From Verrucomicrobiales bacterium (GTDB lineage: Bacteria > Verrucomicrobiota > Verrucomicrobiia > Limisphaerales > CAIMTB01), in NCBI GenBank assembly GCA_016795425.1, contig JAEUHG010000116.1, positions 35,522 through 99,521 of the forward strand: a stretch of DNA of 64,000 nucleotides. The letters are read 5' to 3'. This document shows, piece by piece, positions 17,292 to 25,262 of this stretch (the first letter of the stretch is position 1; each line of letters begins with the position of its first letter). The notes beneath the pieces are model-generated. The model ran no database searches. It was not told the origin of the DNA and saw only the letters and a program-made list of their open reading frames with translations. Position numbers and translations under genes: made by a program.

Positions 17292-18308
17292 ATGCTGTCT
17301 GTCCCGACGCGACCGATGGCCAATCGAGCGCCAAAAAAGAAGCGAACTGGAACACCGCATTCCGTGGTGACCGGGGGCGCTGGCTTCGTCGGATCGCATC
17401 TCGTCGACCTCCTGCTCGGCCGCGGTCACCACGTCACGGTGCTGGATAACTTGGTGACCGGGTCGGTCGACAACGTCGCCCACCTGGCCGGTCATCCGAA
17501 CTTCCGCTTCATTCAGCAGGACGTCACGGAGTACCTGTTCCTGGACACCCCGGTCGACTTCGTATGGCATTTCGCGAGTCCGGCGAGCCCTGTCGATTAT
17601 CGTGAACTGCCCATCCAGACTTTAAAGGTGGGTTCCCTGGGAACGCACAAGGCGCTCGGCCTCGCCAAACACAAGTCCGCGCGATTCCTCTTGGCCTCCA
17701 CTTCGGAAGTTTACGGCGATCCCCAGGTGCATCCGCAGACTGAGGATTATTGGGGCCACGTGAATCCCATCGGACCCCGCGGCTGCTACGACGAGGCAAA
17801 GCGGTTCGCGGAAGCCATGACGATGGCCTACCGCGAGGAGCATGGGCTGGAGACCCGCATCGTTCGCATTTTCAACACCTATGGTCCGCGCATGCGCTTG
17901 CGCGATGGACGGGTGGTGCCGGCGTTTGTCAGTCAGGCGTTGTCCGGCAAGCCGCTGACCGTTTTTGGCGATGGCAGTCAGACGCGGAGCTTTTGCTACG
18001 TCTCCGACCTGGTGGACGGGATTTATCGCCTGATGATGTGCCGGGATCGCACCGCTCACCTGCCGGTGAACATCGGGAACCCCACCGAGATGACGATCCT
18101 GCAGTTCGCCGAGGAAATTCTGAGACTGACCGGTTCGCGCAGTCGGATACGGCGGGCGCCCTTGCCGAAGGATGACCCGCGGCAGCGGCAGCCGGACATC
18201 AGCCGGGCGCGAAAAATCCTTAAATGGGCCCCAAAAATCGTCTTGAGCGAGGGCTTGCGGCGAACGATAGATTATTTTTGTGGTCAAAGAAGAGGCAACC
18301 CCGTATGA
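17292..18308 (+). CDS. UDP-glucuronate decarboxylase-like NAD-dependent sugar epimerase/dehydratase
   Basis: An extended short-chain dehydrogenase (up to 338 aa) most like UDP-glucuronic acid decarboxylase, which makes UDP-xylose for glycan synthesis. The NAD-binding motif [11 protein letters not shown] is at about residues 27-37, the SAS/SP(A)SP segment in [11 protein letters not shown], the catalytic serine in [14 protein letters not shown], the YxxxK pair in CYDEAKR, and [10 protein letters not shown] further on. Start is 17292 or the ATG at 17316; neither has a clear Shine-Dalgarno sequence, and the later one gives a length closer to bacterial UXS enzymes. dTDP-glucose 4,6-dehydratase is the main alternative, but the SPASP and PHPQ-type features favour UXS. 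Confidence 0.85.
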   Translation: MLSVPTRPMANRAPKKKRTGTPHSVVTGGAGFVGSHLVDLLLGRGHHVTVLDNLVTGSVDNVAHLAGHPNFRFIQQDVTEYLFLDTPVDFVWHFASPASPVDYRELPIQTLKVGSLGTHKALGLAKHKSARFLLASTSEVYGDPQVHPQTEDYWGHVNPIGPRGCYDEAKRFAEAMTMAYREEHGLETRIVRIFNTYGPRMRLRDGRVVPAFVSQALSGKPLTVFGDGSQTRSFCYVSDLVDGIYRLMMCRDRTAHLPVNIGNPTEMTILQFAEEILRLTGSRSRIRRAPLPKDDPRQRQPDISRARKILKWAPKIVLSEGLRRTIDYFCGQRRGNPV

Positions 18309-18395
18309 ACGTCGCGAAGCCGCGTGGGATTTTTGAGTTTGACCCTATGGAGAGCTTTCCTTTAACCAGCCTCCGCCCATTCCCACACGGCAGTG

Positions 18396-18417
18396 GCGTT
18401 CACACAGTGCTGAACGC
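18396..18417. repeat. Inverted repeat upstream of the pilus-like operon
   Basis: GCGTTCA (18396-18402) and TGAACGC (18411-18417) are perfect inverted arms separated by eight bases. The element lies 30 bases before the first ATG of the pilM-like gene. It could be an operator or, if transcribed, a leader hairpin. A weak candidate promoter (TTGACC at 18339 and TTAACC at 18362) lies just upstream. There is no functional evidence. Confidence 0.35.
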
Positions 18418-18446
18418 TCCCGCGCCTGCGGGGCACCCATGGCGCC

Positions 18447-20351
18447 ATGCTTAAAGCAAAACCATTCTTAACGGTCGATTTCGGCGCGGGCACGCTGAAG
18501 GTAGCCGAATTCGAGATCAACGACGCGGGCAACCTCGTCCTCCGCCAGTTCGGGTTCAAGCCGCTGGGCTTGGAGGGTTCCCAGGAAAGCGCCCGGGAAC
18601 GGGTGGTCACCAAGGCCATCCAGGACCTTTTCAATGAGCGTGGGTTCACGGCGCGAACGGCGAACGTCTGCGCCCCGGGCTTCCACGTCTTCTCCAAGTT
18701 CGTCAAGTTGCCACCGGTCGATTCGGCCAAAGTCAGCCAGATCGTCCAGTACGAGGCGCAGCAGAACGTCCCGTTTCCACTGGCCGAAGTCGTGTGGGAC
18801 TACCAGATCCTCGGTGCCGCGCCGGGTGGTGAAATGGAAGTCCTGTTGGTGGCCATAAAGACGGACATCGTCGAGGGCCTGTTCCGTGTCGCCGAATCCA
18901 AGGGCGTCCGTTTGCAGGCGGTCGATGTCTCGCCGGCCGCTCTCGCCAATGCCTTTCGCTTCAACTACAGCGACCAGGACGGCTGCACCATGCTCCTGGA
19001 TATCGGCGCCAAGACGAGCACCGTTCTCTTCTTTGAGAAGGGCAAGATCTACGCGCGCAGCATCAGCATCGGTGCCAATTCGATCACCCAGGATTTCGCC
19101 ACCGAAACCAAGGTCCGCTTCAATGAGGCCGAGCAGTTCAAATTGCAGCATGGCTTTGTCAGCCTTGGTGGTGCGTACGAGGAACCGGATGATCCAAAGC
19201 AGGCCGCGGTCGCCAAGGTGGCGCGGCAGGTCATGACCCGCCTCCATATCCAGGTCAATCAGACCATCCAGTTCTACCGCGGTCAGCAGGGCGGTGGCGC
19301 GCCGCAGCGGTTGGTGTTGTCGGGTGGGGCCTCGATCATGCCCTATACGGCCCAGTTCTTTGGGGAAAAGCTCAATATCCCCGTCGAGTACTTCAACCCG
19401 CTGCGCAATGTCCAGGTGGCCGCGACGGTCAACGTCGACGAACTCTCCGCCGTCGCGCATGCCATGGGAGAGTTGGTCGGCACGGCTCTGCGCAATCTGG
19501 CCCAGTGCCCGATTGAGCTGAACTTGCTGCCCAAGAGTTCGCTCAAACGTCAGCAGTTCGAACAGAAGAAGCCCTATTTCCTCGCTTCCTTGTTCAGTTT
19601 GGTCGTGGTGGTGGCAGCCATCGGCTACTTCACCCGCCAGTTGGCCAACGACAAGGAGGAGGCTCTCTCCCAAATCACCGCCAAGGTCGAACCGTTGGTG
19701 GCCAAGGAGGCCCAGCTGAACGACGCCTCGGGTGCGCTTAAGAAGGTCGAGACCGATTCGACCAAGTACCGGGAATGGCTGACCGCCAAATATCGCTGGG
19801 TGGACCTGCTCTCCGAAATCCGCACCGCACTCCTGGCGGCCGAGGAAAAAGCCAAACCTCCCGGCGTTGACGTCGGCATTTGGGTCGAATCCCTCAAGAT
19901 GGGGAACGTGACCAAGGAATTTGGCGATGTCCCGGGAGAGACCCCGGCCGAAGAGGATGCTCCCAAGTCGCCCTCTTCCTACATGTCGCCGGAGCTGATG
20001 CGTCGCTACGGATTGCTGATGCCTGGCATGCAGACCGCCGCTCCCGAAGGCGGCGAAGGAGGTGGGGAAGGCGGTGGCGAGGCCACGGCAGACACCGCGG
20101 CGACCAAAAAGAAAAAGGGTTCCACCAACGAGGTCTCCGAAATCAGTCTCGTGATGCGGGCGGTCAACCTGTACAATCTCGACGTCACCAAGAACCTCCA
20201 TATCGCCGCGGCGGTCGAACAGGAATTAAAGGCCAATCCTATGTTCGACCCCGCCACCACGCGATTGGGCAAGCAGTCCACCCCCGAGGCCGGCGCACCG
20301 ACCTTCACCTTCGAGCTCACCCTCGGGTTGAAGGATCCAATCAAACTCTAG
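18447..20351 (+). CDS. PilM-like pilus complex protein fused to a PilN-like part (Amuc_1101-like)
   Basis: This 634-aa protein has an actin-like PilM/SHS2-type ATPase domain at about 1-350 (FLTVDFGAGTLKVAEFE; the ATP-site-like CTMLLDIGAKTSTVLFFE; LVLSGGASIMPY). It is followed by a hydrophobic segment at about 376-396 (FLASLFSLVVVVAAIGYF) and a periplasmic coiled-coil like PilN. PilM recruits PilN to the inner membrane in type IV pilus machines; here both appear to be one chain. The gene order with the next three genes mirrors Akkermansia Amuc_1101 to 1098. Near residues 513-528 it carries MSPELMRRYGLLMPGM, related to repeats in the next protein, then a Gly/Glu-rich linker and a final ferredoxin-like region. 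Confidence 0.88.
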   Translation: MLKAKPFLTVDFGAGTLKVAEFEINDAGNLVLRQFGFKPLGLEGSQESARERVVTKAIQDLFNERGFTARTANVCAPGFHVFSKFVKLPPVDSAKVSQIVQYEAQQNVPFPLAEVVWDYQILGAAPGGEMEVLLVAIKTDIVEGLFRVAESKGVRLQAVDVSPAALANAFRFNYSDQDGCTMLLDIGAKTSTVLFFEKGKIYARSISIGANSITQDFATETKVRFNEAEQFKLQHGFVSLGGAYEEPDDPKQAAVAKVARQVMTRLHIQVNQTIQFYRGQQGGGAPQRLVLSGGASIMPYTAQFFGEKLNIPVEYFNPLRNVQVAATVNVDELSAVAHAMGELVGTALRNLAQCPIELNLLPKSSLKRQQFEQKKPYFLASLFSLVVVVAAIGYFTRQLANDKEEALSQITAKVEPLVAKEAQLNDASGALKKVETDSTKYREWLTAKYRWVDLLSEIRTALLAAEEKAKPPGVDVGIWVESLKMGNVTKEFGDVPGETPAEEDAPKSPSSYMSPELMRRYGLLMPGMQTAAPEGGEGGGEGGGEATADTAATKKKKGSTNEVSEISLVMRAVNLYNLDVTKNLHIAAAVEQELKANPMFDPATTRLGKQSTPEAGAPTFTFELTLGLKDPIKL

Positions 20352-20352
20352 T

Positions 20353-21579
20353 ATGCCGTGGATTAAGAAGAATCTGACGCTCGTCCTCGGAGGACTGGTG
20401 GGGCTCATTCTCCTGGGCGGGAGCGCCTTCTTCCTCTTCTCCGAGGCCAGCCGGGAAAGCGGTATCAACGCTCAGCTTGAGGAAAAGCGGAACGAGTGGA
20501 CCCGGCTGAACAACCTCAACCCGTTTCCGGACGAGAAGAATATCAAGGCCACCAAAGAGGAGGCGGCCAGAGTCGGAAAGATTGCCGGGGCTCTCCGGGA
20601 AAGCATCAAACCGGCCGAGGTCCCGCCGGTCACCGACACCTTCTCTCTGCGGTTGCTGGTGGAAACCACCATCTCCGAGTTGACCAAGGAAGCGGAGGCG
20701 GCCGGTGTCAATCTCCCCGACCGGTATGCCTTTACTTTCCAGCGCTTGCGCGACATCGGCGGCCAGTTCGATTCGAACGGCATCCCCAAGCTTGCCGAAC
20801 AGGTTGCCCAGATTTCCGTCCTCAGCCGCGTGATGTTCAACGCCAAAATCCATTCCCTGGACACCATCCGCCGGCCCCCGGTACTCAAAGACGAAGGTTC
20901 CGGTTCGGATTACCTCACCAAGAAATCGGTGACCAATGAATGGGTGGTGCGGGCGCCGTACGATGTGAGTTTCCGGTGCTTTAGCAGTGAACTGGCGTCG
21001 GTGATTCGCGGACTGGCGGCTCTCGAACAGTGCATCGTCATCAAGACGCTCAATGTCGAGTCGACCACGCTTCCGCAAAGCGCCTCGCCCATGCAAAGCA
21101 CGATGATCATGCCCATGCCGACGCCCACTGCGCCCGAAGGAGCGCCCGGGCCGGGAGGCATGGATGCCGCGCTGCGCGCTCGATATGGAATCGGGCCGGG
21201 TGGACGCGCCGGTGAAGGCGGTGGCCTTGGCGGCGACGCGGCGATGCGTGCGCGTTATGGCATTGGACCGGGAGCCGGAGGCGGAATGGATGCCGCGACG
21301 CGGTCCCGGTACGGAATTGGTGGCGGCCCCGCAGTGCCGCCACCCGCGTTGGCACAGCCGACGGCCCCGACGGCCGGAGCACCGGCGCCGACCGGCCCCT
21401 CGGTCGTCCTCGACGAAAAGCCGTTGCGCGTGATCCTGCAAGTCGACTTCGTCAAACCCAAGCCCGCGCCGGCGACTCCGGCACGGGCGGCGCGGCCGGC
21501 TCCCGCCGCAAACGCGGATGCATCCACCAGCCCCGACGGCGGAGCGGCTGGAGATACGGCGACGCAACCCACTCCTTAA
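20353..21579 (+). CDS. Amuc_1100-like pilus-associated membrane protein
   Basis: A 408-aa protein with one N-terminal membrane helix (LTLVLGGLVGLILLGGSAFFLF, residues ~8-29; quoted in two parts LTLVLGGLVGL and ILLGGSAFFLF), a coiled-coil region to about residue 90 and a globular periplasmic domain. This architecture, the family's position between PilM-like and Amuc_1099-like genes, and the two-base gap from the previous stop identify it as the Amuc_1100 counterpart, whose Akkermansia member is a surface-accessible, TLR2-active protein. It differs by a Gly/Pro/Ala-rich tail from residue 255 with three copies of an RYGIG motif. In a type IV pilus scheme it would take the PilO place. Confidence 0.82.
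   Translation: MPWIKKNLTLVLGGLVGLILLGGSAFFLFSEASRESGINAQLEEKRNEWTRLNNLNPFPDEKNIKATKEEAARVGKIAGALRESIKPAEVPPVTDTFSLRLLVETTISELTKEAEAAGVNLPDRYAFTFQRLRDIGGQFDSNGIPKLAEQVAQISVLSRVMFNAKIHSLDTIRRPPVLKDEGSGSDYLTKKSVTNEWVVRAPYDVSFRCFSSELASVIRGLAALEQCIVIKTLNVESTTLPQSASPMQSTMIMPMPTPTAPEGAPGPGGMDAALRARYGIGPGGRAGEGGGLGGDAAMRARYGIGPGAGGGMDAATRSRYGIGGGPAVPPPALAQPTAPTAGAPAPTGPSVVLDEKPLRVILQVDFVKPKPAPATPARAARPAPAANADASTSPDGGAAGDTATQPTP
21160..21330 (+). repeat. Three coding repeats with the RYGIG motif
   Basis: Within the Amuc_1100-like gene three units read MDAALRARYGIGPG (residues 270-283), GDAAMRARYGIGPG (294-307) and MDAATRSRYGIGGG (312-325), joined by glycine-rich linkers. The DNA of the units is diverged at third positions, so they are kept by selection at protein level rather than being a fresh duplication. 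A related single copy occurs in the preceding gene. Confidence 0.8.
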
Positions 21580-21588
21580 AGGCCCATC

Positions 21589-22413
21589 ATGGATGCGCTC
21601 AAGAAACTCGGAGCCGTTTTCGGCAGACATTACGAGAAGATCATCCTCAGCGTTATTCTCCTGGCCCTCCTCGCCGCAGCAGCCTACTTGCCATTCCGAG
21701 TCTCGCAGAACCGCGACATGATTCGCGAGGTCCTTGAGTTGGATGTGCGCACTCGCAAGAAGGAGAGCCAGCCGGTCGATACCGCCCCGTACGACCAGAT
21801 GCTGAAACGCACGAAGACTGCCCCGAAACTCACTTTGTCCGGCGAACACAACCTCTTCAACCCGGTGGTCTGGAAGAAAGGCCGTGATGGTACCCTCTTC
21901 AAAGTCGTTAAGGGCGATGAGGATGGTCCGGGCGGACTGGTCGTGAACGCCATCCGGCCGCTCTACTTCTCCGTCGAGTACGATGGCATCCAAACCAGCG
22001 GTGAAAGTATCCGCTACAAATTCATCGTGCTCGATGAGGCCAAGGGCGGTCGCACCGCTCGTCCGCGCCAAGTGTATCTGAGCCTGGGGGCGTCCTCGAA
22101 GAATGATCCATTCGTCGTGACCAAGGTGAATGGTCCCACGGACAATCCGACCTCGGTGGAAATTCGCTTCGCGGACTCGACTGAGACGGCCACGATTTCA
22201 AAGGAGAAGCCATTCCGCCGTGTGGCCGGACACGAAGCGGATATGGCTCACGAGAAACTTGGGTCGCGCTTTAGCAACGTGCGCGCCAAGCAGCCGGGAG
22301 GTATCCGCCTGGGTGCCCAAACTTACATTATCGTTGCCATCACCAAGGACGAAGTTACGATCCAATCCAGCACCTCCAAACGCTGGACTGTCCCCCTCAA
22401 GGGCACCCCTTAA
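21589..22413 (+). CDS. Amuc_1099-like pilus system protein
   Basis: A 274-aa protein with one N-terminal membrane helix at about residues 18-37 (IILSVILLALLAAAAYLPF) and a periplasmic region with two beta-rich parts. A LSGEHNLFNPVVW stretch near residue 81 recalls the short motif at the start of PilP/GspC homology regions, which link the inner-membrane complex to the secretin. The place between the Amuc_1100-like gene and the secretin gene supports a PilP-like bridging role. This functional assignment is by position and architecture; sequence similarity to PilP itself is weak. Confidence 0.75.
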   Translation: MDALKKLGAVFGRHYEKIILSVILLALLAAAAYLPFRVSQNRDMIREVLELDVRTRKKESQPVDTAPYDQMLKRTKTAPKLTLSGEHNLFNPVVWKKGRDGTLFKVVKGDEDGPGGLVVNAIRPLYFSVEYDGIQTSGESIRYKFIVLDEAKGGRTARPRQVYLSLGASSKNDPFVVTKVNGPTDNPTSVEIRFADSTETATISKEKPFRRVAGHEADMAHEKLGSRFSNVRAKQPGGIRLGAQTYIIVAITKDEVTIQSSTSKRWTVPLKGTP

Positions 22414-22426
22414 GAGGTAAGCTTTT

Positions 22427-25192
22427 ATGTTCCCGTCGCGTAACGAACCCAGCTCCATGATCCGCCACGCCGCAGTTTCCGTACTGGCTATCGTGCTCAC
22501 TTTGGGTGCCTCACTTCCAGGCACCGCTCAAGACTCGCCGCCCACGGCGGCCGACGAAAGCGGTCGCCGCGAGGAAGCGTACCAGCTCTTGGGGCCCAAG
22601 CTTCAACAGGCGGATCGCGATGTCGCTGCCGGCCGACTGGCCGATGCCGCCCGCCGATACGAAGAGGCCTACGCGATCGCTACTCGCGTTGGTACCAAAG
22701 CCGATCCTGAAAAGGCGCGCGCCGTTGCCGGAGTCTCATCGACCCGCATGCAATTGGCCACCTCGGCCCACAAGCGCGGCTACATCAACGAGGCCATCGC
22801 CCATGTCGACCGGGTACTCAAAGTTGATCCCCTGAATACCGAGGCGTCCCAGCTCAAACAGACACTCGATAAGATCGTGGCCCAGCGCCGCGGAAAGGTT
22901 CCCAGCGCAGATACGCTTGGGCAACTTCCCGAGATCCGGGAGAAGAATGTCAAGGTGGGAACACTCACTCAGGATGCGCGAGTGTTTCTGGACGCCGGTG
23001 ACCTCGACAAGGCCGAAGCCAAGGCGCAGGAAGCCTTGGAACTCGATCCTGGCGACGAAGCCGCCAATTACTACCTCAAGCTCGTGCTCGAACGGAAGGC
23101 CAGCGTCGAGGCGAAGCGGCGGAGTAACCTGAGCAAGTACGGGCTCTTGGAGATTGATGAGGTTTGGAATAAACCGCTCTCCAAGGATAAACTTCCCGCG
23201 GCGAATCCTTTCGCGACCACGAACCTCGTTCACACCACCAAGGGACGTCAGGTCATCAAATCGAAGCTCGAGCGCATCCGGTTGGACGAAGTGAAATTCG
23301 AAGAGCTTCCTTTGAGCGAAGTGGTTCGCTTTCTCAAAGAGGAAGCCAAGGCCCGTGACCCTGAGAAGCAGGGTATCAATTTCTTCATCAATCCCTACTT
23401 GGACAATGTCACTGCCGCGGCCGGCCTGACCGTGGATCCCAACACGGGAGCGACCATTCAGGTTCCCCCGGCAGAACAGGTGAATCTCAACGATGTCACC
23501 ATCCGGATCGACCCCGCTCTGAACAATGTTCGATTCGTCGACGTCATCGACGCGATCACCAAGTCGGCCTCGAGTCCCATCAAGGTGGCGGTTGAGGAAT
23601 ATGCGGTCGTCTTCATGCACAAACGCCCGGAAAGCGCCCAGCTCGTGACGCGCATCTTCCGAGTCAATCCGAATACCTTTGAGTCCGGTCTCGAGAGCGT
23701 CCTCGGTATTTCCTTCGGTGATTTCCAGACGGGTACCTCCGGTTCTGGCGGTGGCGGCGGCGGCGGTGGTGGTGGTGGTGGCCAGGGTGGTCAGAACGGC
23801 GGTGTCGTCGGTACCATCATTCCCCGTGTCTTCGTCAGCGGCTTCGTTCAAGGCGGTGGCGGCGGTGGTGGTGGTGGTGGCGGCGGCGGTCTCGGCGGTG
23901 GTGGCGGCGGATCGGGCAGCAACGGTCTTCGCGGTGTGACCATTCCGACCCCGGCACAGAACGTCCAGGAAGTGGTTCGTACTTTCTTTGCGGCCGCCGG
24001 AGTCAACCTTCTGCCGCCCAATGCAGTCTTCTTTAACGACCGCCTCGGTCTCCTGATGGTTCGTGCCACGACCGAGGAAATCGAAATCGTCGAACAGGCG
24101 GTGGAAGTCCTGAATGCCGCGCCTCCGATGATCCAGATCGAGGCCAAGTTCGCGGAAGTTGGGCAGGACGATCTGAAGGCGTTGGGCTTCGACTGGATGA
24201 TTGGAAACTGGTTGATCGGCGATGGCGGTGCCATCGGCGTCCAGCCTGGTACCTCCCCTTCGTATCAAGGACGGCCTTCCGCAGCTAACCCGAGCGGTAT
24301 CTTCCCTGGGCCCGCCGATGCCAATGGAATTCCCGGCCCGGGTGCTCAGTCGGCCTCTTCAACGGATAACGTGCTGACTTCAGGACTCCGACAAACGGTC
24401 GGCAACCAGGGTGCCAATATCCCGGCACTGGCCTCGATTACCGGGCTAATGACCGACCCGCAGTTCAAAGTCGTGGTTCGCGCTCTCGAACAGCGGGGAG
24501 CCCTTGAACTGATGGCCGCACCCCGGGTGACGACGCTCAGTGGTCGGCAAGCTCAGGTGCAGATCAACGACCTGCGTACGATTGTCACCGGTGTTGACCT
24601 CAACCAAACCGCGTCCGGTGGCGGCAACAACACGGGAACGGTCGGTGCCGGCCTCGGCACGGCGGGTGGCGGCGTCGCGCCCACCCTGAACTACATCACG
24701 CAGATCACTCCTTTCGGTCCGGTGCTGGACGTGATTCCGTATGTGGCTGCGGATGGTTACACCATCGAACTGACCTTGATTCCAACGTTCAGCGAATTCC
24801 TCGGCTACGATGATCCCGGTCTGTTCGTTCCCCAGGCGCAGAGCGTCGCCGGCAATACCATCGGTCTACCACTCACAGCCCAGCTGCCGTTGCCTCGCCT
24901 GCGCGTCCGTCAGGTCGTCACTTCCGCGATTGTCTGGGACGGTCAGACGGTGGTCCTCGGTGGTTTGATCGCCGAGGATATTCGCAAGCAGCGCGACAAG
25001 GTGCCGTTCCTCGGCGATATCCCCCTGCTCGGTCGGCTGTTCCGCACGGAATCGACCGCGGCTTCGAAACGCAATCTCGTGATCTTCATCACTCCGACGA
25101 TCATCGATCCGGCCGGGAATCCCGTTCATACCCCGGACAACCTGCCGTTCGATCCCAGCATCCTCCCGGATCAAAAGCAGAAGTTGAAGTAG
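22427..25192 (+). CDS. Type IV pilus-like secretin (Amuc_1098-like)
   Basis: A 921-aa outer-membrane secretin with a signal peptide (cleavage likely after SLPGTAQ, about residue 36). TPR-like repeats run at about 45-220, N-domains at about 280-430 and again 500-570, and the secretin domain is C-terminal (LMAAPRVTTLSGRQAQVQIND; VLGGLIAEDIRKQRDKVPFL; GDIPLLGRLF; LVIFITPTIID). Two glycine-rich insertions lie at about residues 439-460 and 476-499. AGAGGT about eight bases upstream supports the ATG at 22427. Such secretins form the gated channel for pilus or protein export. Gene order follows Amuc_1101, 1100, 1099, 1098. Confidence 0.92.
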   Translation: MFPSRNEPSSMIRHAAVSVLAIVLTLGASLPGTAQDSPPTAADESGRREEAYQLLGPKLQQADRDVAAGRLADAARRYEEAYAIATRVGTKADPEKARAVAGVSSTRMQLATSAHKRGYINEAIAHVDRVLKVDPLNTEASQLKQTLDKIVAQRRGKVPSADTLGQLPEIREKNVKVGTLTQDARVFLDAGDLDKAEAKAQEALELDPGDEAANYYLKLVLERKASVEAKRRSNLSKYGLLEIDEVWNKPLSKDKLPAANPFATTNLVHTTKGRQVIKSKLERIRLDEVKFEELPLSEVVRFLKEEAKARDPEKQGINFFINPYLDNVTAAAGLTVDPNTGATIQVPPAEQVNLNDVTIRIDPALNNVRFVDVIDAITKSASSPIKVAVEEYAVVFMHKRPESAQLVTRIFRVNPNTFESGLESVLGISFGDFQTGTSGSGGGGGGGGGGGGQGGQNGGVVGTIIPRVFVSGFVQGGGGGGGGGGGGGLGGGGGGSGSNGLRGVTIPTPAQNVQEVVRTFFAAAGVNLLPPNAVFFNDRLGLLMVRATTEEIEIVEQAVEVLNAAPPMIQIEAKFAEVGQDDLKALGFDWMIGNWLIGDGGAIGVQPGTSPSYQGRPSAANPSGIFPGPADANGIPGPGAQSASSTDNVLTSGLRQTVGNQGANIPALASITGLMTDPQFKVVVRALEQRGALELMAAPRVTTLSGRQAQVQINDLRTIVTGVDLNQTASGGGNNTGTVGAGLGTAGGGVAPTLNYITQITPFGPVLDVIPYVAADGYTIELTLIPTFSEFLGYDDPGLFVPQAQSVAGNTIGLPLTAQLPLPRLRVRQVVTSAIVWDGQTVVLGGLIAEDIRKQRDKVPFLGDIPLLGRLFRTESTAASKRNLVIFITPTIIDPAGNPVHTPDNLPFDPSILPDQKQKLK

Positions 25193-25262
25193 TCCCGGCT
25201 TGGCCCATTGCCGCCCCGGATCACATGTGGAATTCTGTTAGCAAATGTTCCGACCACAAGGC

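Noticed and set aside
18468..20201. A 577-codon minus-strand frame opposite the PilM-like gene.
   Set aside because: Leu/Asp/Gly-biased shadow of the codon usage of the real gene, which carries a complete PilM-type domain.
23741..23923. GGN repeats as a CRISPR or DNA-level repeat array.
   Set aside because: They are in-frame glycine codons without unique spacers or palindromic repeats.
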